Of a DNA stretch of 64,000 bases, positions 27,101 through 35,421 are shown one piece after another (position 1 is the stretch's first letter; every line of letters begins with the position of its first letter). Made by a program: the position numbers and the translations under genes. Source of the stretch: Streptomyces sp. NBC_00525 (GTDB lineage Bacteria > Actinomycetota > Actinomycetes > Streptomycetales > Streptomycetaceae). The stretch covers positions 4,402,001 through 4,466,000 of the forward strand of contig NZ_CP107834.1 in assembly GCF_036346595.1 (NCBI RefSeq). Reading direction: 5' to 3'. The notes below the pieces were generated by a model. That model made no database searches and was not told where the DNA came from. It was given only the letters and a program-made list of their open reading frames with translations.

Positions 27101-27176
27101 GGTGTTGCCCGCGCCGGCCGCCACGGACCCGGACCACGACGACGAAGCCGATTTCGACTACGGAGCCCTGCGATGA
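24141..27176 (+). CDS. NRPS, A-T-C
   Basis: 1011 residues from GTG 24141 (a second GTG follows at once), overlapping the previous gene by 7 bp. A domain: VMFTSGSTGRPKGV near 150, YNGYGPTENTTF, DQQVKIMGNLVEPAEV and GPTGKVDND. The pocket reads DALWIGGTFK, essentially the published Val code DAFWIGGTFK, so Val or a close branched residue is predicted. Carrier: LDLGGDSLKLAR near 528. The C domain (LHHVIADGVS near 700; TVGMFVTTVPVPM) is C-terminal. With no N-terminal C domain, this protein should dock to the second C or last carrier of the preceding NRPS. Confidence 0.92.
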   Translation: MVTIAERFRAQAARHPDRVALAEGGDVRSYARLLADAEAFARGLRRLGVRTGALVGIAGGRSVSFVTAVVGTVLAGAVYVPLNPRQPTDRYRRMVATADLRLVVHTDGGTHPSSLPARVRLRTAADVLHEGAAWAEPAAPDENVMAYVMFTSGSTGRPKGVVVGQAGVIRLVCGARYAAFRPQDRVAHGAAPEFDAATLEIWGALLNGAALHIADPQTMARPALYAAFLRREEITFAWLTAPLFHRMAEHDPGMFAPLRTLITGGDVVSPGHADRTLRHCPELHLYNGYGPTENTTFTTVHRITRPVGAPVPIGRAIEGTVLSVRDDRGDPVPDGVEGELWVAGAGVARGYLDEPELTAARFRDGHYRTGDRVTRDATGVLHYHGRVDQQVKIMGNLVEPAEVTAVLCTVPGVRHAHTVARPNAAGDAQLTAYAVTDGTGAGTLRSALADLLPGYLRPARLLVLDELPLGPTGKVDNDRLPRPDEAEPAGMGEAPDEDAPVLYGLWAEALGCRTSELGPDSRFLDLGGDSLKLARLLDLIHRRLGRGLRFADVHEASTLREMALRLETAPPALPAIPAGAGPTGVPHPSQRGLYALWLARPDSLAYNIPIRLDFNAPQNPDKLHTALRTLVRRHDALRTRLFVDGTGLRQQVMEEAEFAWETVPPGDPAIEATGFVRPFDLGVAPLLRARSAGARLYLDLHHVIADGVSVRVLVRQLLDLLEPGGGTGAESRPAVRWLDAAAWCAAEASRDHGYWVRELDGMPRAGTFVTDHPRPPRPGDAGGRVRRDPVAAEPLSRAARAHGTTPFVVLLAAYAITLARAGARDGLVIGVPMHGRSHPDLADTVGMFVTTVPVPMRITPGMRLADLVLEADATHRRALDHQQFAFDDLAAGRGGRPGTRNPLFDVFLALQNIDVYSYRARDLRADLEFLPTGSPRFDLNLQVHDRPERLVADLEFAMDLYTSESAARLLDAVLAVVVELDTMPHAPVLPAPAATDPDHDDEADFDYGALR

Positions 27177-30100
27177 CCCACATGACGAACCGACGGGCAT
27201 CGCGCGGACTTTCGGAGGGGACGTCGTACTGGACCGACTGGATCGAAGGGCTCCCCGAGGCCTCGCTGCTCTGCCGGGACCTGCTCGCCACGGAGCGCAA
27301 CGACCGGCCGACGGCGACGGTGACGACCCCTGTGGATCCAGAGGTCACCGCGCGGACGGCTGCTCTCACCCGCGGGGACCCCACGCTGGTCATGGTGCTG
27401 TCGACGGCGGTCACCGCGTTGCTCGCAGCCGTGCAGACCGACACCCGTGAGGTCTGCGTGCTGACGGAGGCCGACGGACACGCCTTCCCCGTGCGGATCG
27501 TCGTCGACCCCGGGCACTCGGGCCGGCAGCTGTTGTCCGGCGTCCGGAAGGCGTATCTCACCGGCGCCCGCAACCTCGGCGCTTCCCCCGAGGCGATGCT
27601 GCGGCGGGACGGCATCGTCCCCACCGACTTCGCTGTGACGGCCGCGCGTGCCCAGCAGCCGGCCGCAGGGGCCACCTTGGGCTTCTCGGTGGCGGACGGA
27701 CAGCTGTCGGTGACGTACCGCACCGACCTGTTCCTCGCGTCGACGGCCGACCGGCTGGTGCGCGGCTTCACCAGGCTTCTCGCCGGACTGCTCGACCCGA
27801 CCGGACCGGACACACTGGGGCCGATGCTCACCTGGGTGGACCCTGCCGAGGCCGAGCTGCTCGCCGCCGTCAACCGCACAGACCACCCCCGGACCGAGGG
27901 CGTTCTGTTGCACCACGGCCTTCAGGACGGGGCCTCGCGCTTCCCGGACCGGGTGGCGGTGCGCGATGGCGCCACCACCTACTCCGAGCTCAACCGGCGG
28001 GCGAACCAACTGGCCAGAAGACTGCGCGAACTGGGAGCCGGTCCCGGCGAAGTCATTGGCATGGCGATACCCCGGTCCACGGACGAACTGGTCGCGCTCT
28101 ACGCGATCATGAAGGCTGGCGCCGCGTATCTGCCCCTCGACACGGCACTTCCAGCGGCCAGAATCCGCCATGTGCTCGAACGCAGCCGGACCCGGATCGT
28201 CGTCGGCACGCGGTGCCCGGGCGCCGAGGTGCTCGTCGACCCGGCCGATCCCGCCCTCGCCGCGCTGGACGGCGCCGACCTGCCCGACCTCGCGACCGAG
28301 GACGATCTGGCGTACGTCATCTACACCTCCGGGTCGACCGGGGTACCCAAGGGCGTGATGGTCGAGCACCGGGCCATCGTCAACCGGCTGGCCTGGATGC
28401 AGCGGGCCTACCCCCTGGCCGCCGACGACGTCGTCCTGCACAAGACGCCTGTCTCCTTCGACGTCTCGCTCTGGGAGATCTTCTGGTGGTCGATGGCCGG
28501 CTGCTCGGTGAGCACACTGCCGGCCGGCGCCGAGCGTGAACCGCTGGCCATCATGGACCGCGTCCGGGAACACCAGGTCACCACGCTGCACTTCGTCCCG
28601 TCGATGCTTCAGGTGATGCTGCCCAGGCTCCGGGGCCTGCGCACCGCCGGACTGCGGCGCATCTTCGCCAGCGGTGAGGCGCTGAGCACCGGGACGGTGA
28701 GCCTTCTGCGGGAGTCCTACCCGGACGGGGGGCCCACCCTGATCAATCTGTACGGACCGACCGAGGCGGCCGTTGATGTCACCCACTACGACTGCACCAG
28801 CCACGACATGCGCCGGCCGGTACCGCTCGGCACCCCCATCGACAACCTGCGCCTGCGGATTCTGACCCGGAGCGGGCACCCGGCACCGGTCGGTGTGCCG
28901 GGCGAACTGTATCTGCTGGGCACCGGACTGGCCCGCGGATACCTGCACGAACCGGCACGCACCGCCGAGCGCTTCGTTCCGGACGCCCGGGGCCACGGCG
29001 TGCGCGCGTACCGGACCGGTGACGCGGCCCGCTGGCTGGAGGACGGCACGGTCGAGTACCTCGGCCGGCTGGACTCGCAAGTGAAGATCCGCGGACACCG
29101 CATCGAACTCGGCGAACTCGAACACGTCATGCGTGGCGTGGCGGGAGTGACGGACTGCGCGGCGACCGCCACCGACGGGGTGCTGCGAGGCTTCGTAGTC
29201 ACGGACGCACCGGACGCGGAGGAGACCGTACGGTCCGCTCTCGCCGAGCGGTTGCCGTCCTACGCGGTGCCCGCCGTGATCCACCGGATCGCGGCGATCC
29301 CGCACACGCCGAACGGCAAGCGGGACCTGAAGGCACTGGCAGCGCTGCCCAGGCGGTCGAACCGCGGCACACCTCGGGGCGAGACGGAGACCGCGCTGGC
29401 CGCGGTCTTCTCGGGCGTGCTCGGCGGCGCCCGGATCGGCGCCGAGGACAACCTCTTCGACCTTGGGCTCGACTCCATCAAGTTCATCGGCTCGCTGGCC
29501 GCCGCGCGGTCGGCCGGTCTGGAGTTCACCCTCCAGGACCTGTTCGCCCATCCGTCCGTGGCCGCGCTGGCCCGGGTCGTACGCCGCGGTGTGGGAACGG
29601 ACGAGGCCGGCCCCGCGGGGCCGTTCGCTCTCCTCGGCGAGGGGGCGAGAGAGGGGCTGCCCACCGACGCGGTCGACGCGTACCCCTTGACCTACCTGCA
29701 GCGCGGGCTGCTCTACGAAATCGCGAGCCGGGACGCGGCCGTCTACCACGACGTGTCCACGTATGAGTACGAAGGGCCGCTCGACTGGTCCCTGTTCCTG
29801 CGGGCGGCGGGGGAAGTGGCCGACCGGCACCCGGCGTTGCGCACGTCCTTCCACCCCGGCCACCGGCCCGTCCCGGTGCAGGTGGTGCATCGGACGGCCC
29901 CGGACTGGTGCCGGGCGGTCGACCTGTCCGGCTGGACCGACGCGGAGCAGCGTGCCTACGTCGCGGAGGCGGTCGAGGAGGAACTACAGGCCGGGTTTCC
30001 GGACGGCGTACCGGGCCTGGTCCGGCTGCGGGTCCTCGACCTGGGGGGCGGGCGCCGGCAGGTGCTGCTCAGCTATCACGCGGCGGCGCTCGACGGATGG

Positions 30101-33100
30101 AGCGTCAACCGGTTGCTGTACGACCTCTTCGCCCACTACGGGGCGCTGCACGCCACCGGCTCGCCGATCCCGGGCGCCGAGCCGGTCGGATTCGAGCGTT
30201 TCGTCGCACTCGAACAGCACGCTGTCGAGACGGCCGGACACCGCGAATTCTGGCAGGGTGTGCTCGACGGCGCGGAGTCGACCAGGGTCCCCCGGCTGCC
30301 GGCCGCGGACCTGACCGGCACCGAGACGCTGCGGACACACGAGATCGGGCTGGAGGCGGGCCTGGGCGCCGAGCTCATGGCGCTTGCGGGCCGGACCAGG
30401 GTGCCGGTCAAGTCGGTGCTGATGGCGGCGCACCTGGCGGTGCTGTCCTTCGTCTCCGGCCGTGTGGACGTCACCACCGGATACGAGCTGAGCGGGCGCC
30501 CCGAGCAGCAGCATGCGGACACCACCCTCGGGCTCTTCCTCAACACTCTGCCGCTGCGGGCGCGGACCGACGCCGAGAGCTGGACCGAGTTGATCCGCAG
30601 GGTGCACACAGCGGAGGTGGAGCTGCTGCCGCACCGGCGCTTCCCGATGGGCGAGCTGGCCCGGGAAGCCGGACGCGAACTGTTCGAGGTGGTCTTCAAC
30701 TTCACCCACTTCCACGTGCTGGACGATCTCGACCGGCAGCACGGTTTCCGGCTGCGCCGGGTCGCGGTGCACAGCCAGACCGAGTTCCCGCTGAGGGCGG
30801 AGTTCTTCCGGGACGCGCTGGACGGGGCCGTCGGCCTGACTCTGCACTACGACGGTTCGGCCTTCGGCGCCGAGCAGATCGGCCGCATCGCTGGCTACTA
30901 CCGGAGCGCGTTGCGGCTCATGGTCGACGATCCCGGGCAGCCTCCGGCGGCCTGTTCGCTGTTGGACGACGCCGAGGCGCGTCAACTGGCGGCCTTCCGT
31001 TCCGGACCCGACTACGAGGTGCCGGGCGACACGGTCCTCGACCGGTTCGCCGGCATCGTCGCCGCCCGGCCCGACGCCGTGGCCGTCCAGCACGCGGATG
31101 CCGCGCTCGGCTACCGGGAGCTGGATCGCGAGTCCCGGCGGCTGGCCGCGGGCCTGGCCGCGCGGGGTGTGCGCCACGGCGAGCCGGTGGGCGTGCGTAT
31201 GGCGCGCGGACTGCCGTGGGCGGTGTCCGTGCTGGGCATCATGCGGGCCGGCGCCGTGTACCTTCCGCTGATGCCGGGGGACCCACAGGAGCGGGTCGAC
31301 CGCATGGTCCGGCGGGCCGGCTGCCGGACCGTGCTCACACAGGCGGAGTACGAGGCGGTCCTGGCAGCGGGCCGGGCCTCGGAGCCGGCTGCCGAGCCGG
31401 CCGTGGTGGCCGACGACCTCGCCTACATCATCTTCACCTCCGGCTCCACCGGTGAGCCGAAGGGGGCGGCGGTGACTCACCGCGGCATGCTGAACCACCT
31501 CCAGGCCAAGGTCGTGGACCTCGCTCTCACCGACTCCGACGTGGTGGCCCAGACCGCCTCGCAGAGCTTCGACATCTCCGTGTGGCAGCTGCTCGTCGGG
31601 TGGCTCACCGGCGGCCGGTCGGTCATCGTCGACGATGTCGTCGATCCGGCCGACCTCTGGCAGACGGTCGCCGACACCGGAGTGACCGTCCTGGAGGTCG
31701 TCCCGTCCCTGCTGGACGCGTTGCTCGAGGCCCCGGACCGGCCGGCCGGACTCGGACCGCTGCGCTATCTGATGGTCACCGGCGAGGCGCTCCAGCCAAC
31801 CCTCACGCGGCGCTGGTTCGCCGCCTACCAGGTTCCAGTGGTCAACGCGTTCGGGCCGACCGAGGCGTCCGACGACATCACCCACCACATCATCGCCGCG
31901 CCGGTGGACGCGGAACGGGTGCCGGTGGGGCGGCCGATCCTGAACACCACGCTCCACGTAGTGGGGGAGGGCGGAACGGCGGTCCCCATCGGCACACTCG
32001 GCGAGATCCTGGTGAGCGGCCCCGCGGTCGGTGCCGGCTACGTCAACGACCCGGAGCGGACAGCGGCGGCCTTCCCCGAGAACACCCTCGATGACACCTC
32101 TCCGCGCCTCTACCGCACCGGCGACCTCGGCCGCTGGCTGCCGGACGGGCTGCTGGACTGCATAGGCCGACGCGATCAGCAGGTCAAGGTGCGGGGGTAC
32201 CGGATCGAACTGCCGGAGATCGAACAGGCGCTGAATCGGGTGCCCGGCATCACCAACGCCTTCGTCTTCGTCCACCGGGAATCGGCGCAGGTCAGGCTGG
32301 TCGCCCGTTTCACGGGTGATCCCGCTCTCGACGCGGCCGCGGTCCGCGCCGAGTTGGCCCGCGAACTCCCCGCCCACATGCTGCCGGACGTCATCGCGCC
32401 GCTCGGCGAGGTGCCACTGAACACGAACGGAAAGGTGGACCGTCCGGCCATCGCCGCCCTGCCGCTGCCCATGACGGACCGGCACCCGCCTCGGCCGCCC
32501 GCGACGGCGGCCGAGCGGGAGATGGTCGAGCTGTTCGCCGCGGCACTCGGCCTTCCCGCCGACGCCGTCGGGGCCGACGGCGACTTCTTCGACCTGGGCG
32601 GCCACTCGCTCAGCGCGATGGCCGCGGCCGCCCGGTCGGGCGGCCGGTTCGGTGTCCGTGACCTGCTGCGGCACCGCACCGCCGAGGCCCTTGCCCGGGT
32701 GTCCGAGCGGGCGGACGGCGGCCTGTTCGCGGAGATCGCGAGCTCCGGCCGGCCGGAGCTGACCGTGATCTGCTTCCCCTACGCGGGCGGATCACCGGTG
32801 AGCTATCTGCCGCTCGCCGAAGTCCTGCGGGAGTCCGTCCCCGTGCGGTTCCTGGTCCTGGACCTGCCGCCGGGAGCCGAGACGGAGCCGCGTCCGCTGC
32901 TGGACGCCCTGGTGGCGGAAGTGGACCAGGTGGAGGGACCGCTTACGGTGCTGGGGCACTGCGCGGGTGCTGGACCGGCACTGTCGTTCGCGCGTCGACT
33001 GCCGCCTGAGCGGGTGGCGTCAGTGCTCGTCGTCGGCAAGACGCTCAAGTCGGCCGACCCCGCGGACCACCCCGTGCGCGCCGTGCTCGACGCCCCGGAC

Positions 33101-33457
33101 GAGACCGTCCGGGGATGGGTGGTGCCGGACACGGGGCGGCCGGTTCGGTCCGGGCCGACACCGGACGAGGTGGCCGCCCTGCGCCGGGACACCGCGCTCG
33201 GCAATGCCTGCCTGGTCGGTCTGCTGGGCAGCGAAGGTGTGCTGACACGGCCGTTCACCGTCCTCGCGGCCGCCGACGACCCGGTGGTGCCCGATTTCGA
33301 GGGCACAGCGCCGAACTGGGCCCTGCTCGCCGCCGATCCGCAAGCGGTGAGCGTGCCCGACGGCGGCCACTACCTCAATCGGACCAACCCCCGGCTGCTC
33401 GCTTCCCTGCTCATGCCCGTCACGGAGAACACAGATGCTCAGCCCGACCGTGCCTGA
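27173..33457 (+). CDS. NRPS, half-C-A-T-C-A-T-TE with cysteine thioesterase
   Basis: 2094 residues. The first about 220 residues match only the C-terminal lobe of a condensation domain (SYWTDWIEGLP onward; no HHxxxDG). A1 (IYTSGSTGVPKGV near 388) has pocket DVWHFSLVDK, the standard Ser code. T1 is DLGLDSIKF near 764; C has SYHAAALDGWS near 968. A2 (FTSGSTGEPKGA near 1421) has pocket DIWEMTADDK, which I cannot assign. T2 is LGGHSLSAM near 1809. The C-terminal alpha/beta-hydrolase starts ICFPYAGGSPVSYL, as in type II thioesterases, but its elbow is LGHCAGAGPAL near 1928, Cys for Ser; GGHYL near the end provides His. It overlaps the SbnA-like gene by 23 bp. Confidence 0.92.
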   Translation: MTHMTNRRASRGLSEGTSYWTDWIEGLPEASLLCRDLLATERNDRPTATVTTPVDPEVTARTAALTRGDPTLVMVLSTAVTALLAAVQTDTREVCVLTEADGHAFPVRIVVDPGHSGRQLLSGVRKAYLTGARNLGASPEAMLRRDGIVPTDFAVTAARAQQPAAGATLGFSVADGQLSVTYRTDLFLASTADRLVRGFTRLLAGLLDPTGPDTLGPMLTWVDPAEAELLAAVNRTDHPRTEGVLLHHGLQDGASRFPDRVAVRDGATTYSELNRRANQLARRLRELGAGPGEVIGMAIPRSTDELVALYAIMKAGAAYLPLDTALPAARIRHVLERSRTRIVVGTRCPGAEVLVDPADPALAALDGADLPDLATEDDLAYVIYTSGSTGVPKGVMVEHRAIVNRLAWMQRAYPLAADDVVLHKTPVSFDVSLWEIFWWSMAGCSVSTLPAGAEREPLAIMDRVREHQVTTLHFVPSMLQVMLPRLRGLRTAGLRRIFASGEALSTGTVSLLRESYPDGGPTLINLYGPTEAAVDVTHYDCTSHDMRRPVPLGTPIDNLRLRILTRSGHPAPVGVPGELYLLGTGLARGYLHEPARTAERFVPDARGHGVRAYRTGDAARWLEDGTVEYLGRLDSQVKIRGHRIELGELEHVMRGVAGVTDCAATATDGVLRGFVVTDAPDAEETVRSALAERLPSYAVPAVIHRIAAIPHTPNGKRDLKALAALPRRSNRGTPRGETETALAAVFSGVLGGARIGAEDNLFDLGLDSIKFIGSLAAARSAGLEFTLQDLFAHPSVAALARVVRRGVGTDEAGPAGPFALLGEGAREGLPTDAVDAYPLTYLQRGLLYEIASRDAAVYHDVSTYEYEGPLDWSLFLRAAGEVADRHPALRTSFHPGHRPVPVQVVHRTAPDWCRAVDLSGWTDAEQRAYVAEAVEEELQAGFPDGVPGLVRLRVLDLGGGRRQVLLSYHAAALDGWSVNRLLYDLFAHYGALHATGSPIPGAEPVGFERFVALEQHAVETAGHREFWQGVLDGAESTRVPRLPAADLTGTETLRTHEIGLEAGLGAELMALAGRTRVPVKSVLMAAHLAVLSFVSGRVDVTTGYELSGRPEQQHADTTLGLFLNTLPLRARTDAESWTELIRRVHTAEVELLPHRRFPMGELAREAGRELFEVVFNFTHFHVLDDLDRQHGFRLRRVAVHSQTEFPLRAEFFRDALDGAVGLTLHYDGSAFGAEQIGRIAGYYRSALRLMVDDPGQPPAACSLLDDAEARQLAAFRSGPDYEVPGDTVLDRFAGIVAARPDAVAVQHADAALGYRELDRESRRLAAGLAARGVRHGEPVGVRMARGLPWAVSVLGIMRAGAVYLPLMPGDPQERVDRMVRRAGCRTVLTQAEYEAVLAAGRASEPAAEPAVVADDLAYIIFTSGSTGEPKGAAVTHRGMLNHLQAKVVDLALTDSDVVAQTASQSFDISVWQLLVGWLTGGRSVIVDDVVDPADLWQTVADTGVTVLEVVPSLLDALLEAPDRPAGLGPLRYLMVTGEALQPTLTRRWFAAYQVPVVNAFGPTEASDDITHHIIAAPVDAERVPVGRPILNTTLHVVGEGGTAVPIGTLGEILVSGPAVGAGYVNDPERTAAAFPENTLDDTSPRLYRTGDLGRWLPDGLLDCIGRRDQQVKVRGYRIELPEIEQALNRVPGITNAFVFVHRESAQVRLVARFTGDPALDAAAVRAELARELPAHMLPDVIAPLGEVPLNTNGKVDRPAIAALPLPMTDRHPPRPPATAAEREMVELFAAALGLPADAVGADGDFFDLGGHSLSAMAAAARSGGRFGVRDLLRHRTAEALARVSERADGGLFAEIASSGRPELTVICFPYAGGSPVSYLPLAEVLRESVPVRFLVLDLPPGAETEPRPLLDALVAEVDQVEGPLTVLGHCAGAGPALSFARRLPPERVASVLVVGKTLKSADPADHPVRAVLDAPDETVRGWVVPDTGRPVRSGPTPDEVAALRRDTALGNACLVGLLGSEGVLTRPFTVLAAADDPVVPDFEGTAPNWALLAADPQAVSVPDGGHYLNRTNPRLLASLLMPVTENTDAQPDRA

Positions 33458-34436
33458 CCCCGGCGAGGACTTCGTTCAGCTGACCGGCTTCCTGCCCCAC
33501 GCCGAGCTGTGGCTCAAGCTGGAGTCCCGCAATCCCGCCGGGTCGATCAAGATGAAGACCGCGGCCGCCATGATCGGCGCGGCCGAGCGGGACGGGCTGC
33601 TGCGACCCGGCGCCGAGCTGATCGAGTCCACTTCGGGGAACCTCGGCGTCGCGATGGCCGCGATCTGCGCGGCCCGCGGCTACCGCCTCACCCTGGTGAC
33701 CGACCCCAACAGCAACTACCGCAGTGTGCAGCAGATGCGTGCACTCGGAGCCGAGGTGGTGGTGATCGAGCGACGCGACGAGAACGGCGGATACCTCGGC
33801 TCCCGGATCTCCTACATCACGCTCCGGCTGGCCACCGAGCCAGGACTCATCTGGCTCAACCAGTACGAGAACCCGGCCAACGTGGCGGCCCACCGGGACG
33901 GCACCGCGGTCGAGATCTGCGAGCGGTTCGGTGTGCCCGACTGGCTGTTCGTCGGGGTGGGGACGTCGGGCACACTCATGGGCTGCCTGGAACACTTCGG
34001 CACTCTCGCCACGCGGCCCACGGTGGTCGCGGTCGACGCGCTGGGCTCGGTCACGTTCGGTGGCGCACCCGCGCGCCGGCTGATCCCCGGAATGGGGGCG
34101 AGCCGGAAGCCGAAGATCTTCGGTCCGGGGGAGTACCGCCGGGTCCTGGTGTCCGAACGGGACACCATTGTCGCCTGCCGCCGGATCGCCTCCGGCTACG
34201 GCTTGCTCGTCGGCGGCTCGACGGGCACCGTCGTGGCGGCGGCGTCGGCCCATGGGCACCGGCTTCCTCGGGGCAGCCGGGTGCTGGCGATCTCTCCCGA
34301 CCTCGGCAGCGCCTATCTCGACACCATCTACGACGACGGGTGGGTTGCCACCCACTATGGCGACGGACTGCTGCAGGACCTGACGAGACCGGCGCGGGAA
34401 CCGGTCCGCGAAGAGCCAGTGAAAGCGGGAACATGA
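33435..34436 (+). CDS. SbnA-like N-(2-amino-2-carboxyethyl)-L-glutamate synthase
   Basis: A 333-residue fold-type II PLP enzyme of the cysteine synthase superfamily. In the SbnA branch the enzyme joins O-phospho-L-serine and L-glutamate to give ACEGA, the precursor of L-2,3-diaminopropionate. PLP lysine lies in NPAGSIKMKTAAAM (Lys about 39); ESTSGNLGVAMA is the substrate loop and VGVGTSGTLMG the phosphate loop. The pairing with an SbnB-like dehydrogenase immediately downstream (4-bp overlap) is what marks SbnA rather than a cysteine synthase. Related pairs supply Dap in staphyloferrin B, zwittermicin, viomycin-type and sulfazecin pathways. Confidence 0.92.
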   Translation: MLSPTVPDPGEDFVQLTGFLPHAELWLKLESRNPAGSIKMKTAAAMIGAAERDGLLRPGAELIESTSGNLGVAMAAICAARGYRLTLVTDPNSNYRSVQQMRALGAEVVVIERRDENGGYLGSRISYITLRLATEPGLIWLNQYENPANVAAHRDGTAVEICERFGVPDWLFVGVGTSGTLMGCLEHFGTLATRPTVVAVDALGSVTFGGAPARRLIPGMGASRKPKIFGPGEYRRVLVSERDTIVACRRIASGYGLLVGGSTGTVVAAASAHGHRLPRGSRVLAISPDLGSAYLDTIYDDGWVATHYGDGLLQDLTRPAREPVREEPVKAGT

Positions 34437-35419
34437 GTACGATGACCTTCTCAGTGGTCGGCGCCTCCGCCGTACGGACGGCGCTGGCCGGCGCCGAACA
34501 GGACGTGGTCGACCGCGTGCGCGAGGCGTATCTCCTGCACGACGCAGGCGGCACGGTCAACCCGGACAGCTACTTCCTGCGGTTCGCGGAGAAGCCTGAC
34601 AGCCGGATCATCGCGCTGCCGGCCTTCCTGGGCGGCGAGTCCGAGACCGCCGGGATCAAGTGGATATCCAGCTTCCCGGGCAACAAGGACAAGGGGCTGC
34701 CCCGAGCCTCCGCGGTGCTGGTGCTCAACGACTACACCACGGGCTACCCGAAGGCGCTGCTGGAGTCGGCGACGATCAGCGCCGCGCGCACCGCGGCGTC
34801 CGCCGCGCTGGCGGCCGGAGCCCTGCAGCGCACCCCGCCGCGCAGCTGGGGCGTGATCGGCGCGGGCGTGATCGCGCGGGAGATCTGTCGCTACCTGGCC
34901 GCCACCATGCCCGTGCCGCCGGTGGTGCACTGCCACGACCTCGACCCCGGTGCGGCGGAGCGCTTCGCGGACGAACTGCCCGGCGGACTGCCCGCGGACC
35001 TGACCACGGCGTGCGACGCCGACCTCGTCGTCTTTGCCACCACGGCCCTGAACCCCTACCTGCCGGCGGATCACCGGTTCCGGCCCGGCCAGTTGGTCCT
35101 GCACGTGTCGCTGCGAGACCTGCCACCGGAGACGCTGCTGCACGCCGTCAACATCGTCGACGACGTGGACCACTGCCTGAAGCAGAACACGTCACCGCAT
35201 CTGGCCGAACAGCTGTGCGGCGACCGGTCGTTCGTGACCGGAACGATCGCCGGCGTCCTGCGGGGGGACGTCACCGTTCCCGACGACCGACCAGTGATCT
35301 TCTCGCCCTTCGGCATGGGTATTCTCGATCTCGCCGTGGGCCGGTACGTACTGGACCGGACGGTCGAGGCAGGCACGGCCATCGAGATCTCCGACTTCTT
35401 CGCCCCGGATGGAGTGTGA
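34433..35419 (+). CDS. SbnB-like ACEGA dehydrogenase (Dap-forming)
   Basis: 328 residues of the ornithine cyclodeaminase/mu-crystallin family. SbnB members oxidise ACEGA with NAD+ and release L-2,3-diaminopropionate and 2-oxoglutarate. Visible motifs: GGTVNPDSYFLRF, AGIKWISSFPGN, the Rossmann loop WGVIGAGVIAREI and the SbnB-like VDDVDHCLKQNTSPH. The length is normal. The ATG at 34433 overlaps the SbnA-like stop; an upstream in-frame extension to 33509 lies inside the SbnA-like gene and was rejected. Together the two genes make Dap from O-phosphoserine and Glu. Confidence 0.92.
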   Translation: MSTMTFSVVGASAVRTALAGAEQDVVDRVREAYLLHDAGGTVNPDSYFLRFAEKPDSRIIALPAFLGGESETAGIKWISSFPGNKDKGLPRASAVLVLNDYTTGYPKALLESATISAARTAASAALAAGALQRTPPRSWGVIGAGVIAREICRYLAATMPVPPVVHCHDLDPGAAERFADELPGGLPADLTTACDADLVVFATTALNPYLPADHRFRPGQLVLHVSLRDLPPETLLHAVNIVDDVDHCLKQNTSPHLAEQLCGDRSFVTGTIAGVLRGDVTVPDDRPVIFSPFGMGILDLAVGRYVLDRTVEAGTAIEISDFFAPDGV

Positions 35420-35421
35420 CG

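Noticed and set aside
27173..33457. Predicting a monobactam product from Dap plus a Cys thioesterase
   Set aside because: Sulfazecin-type cyclisation needs N-sulfonation and no sulfotransferase is visible; kept only as a reason to examine the thioesterase.
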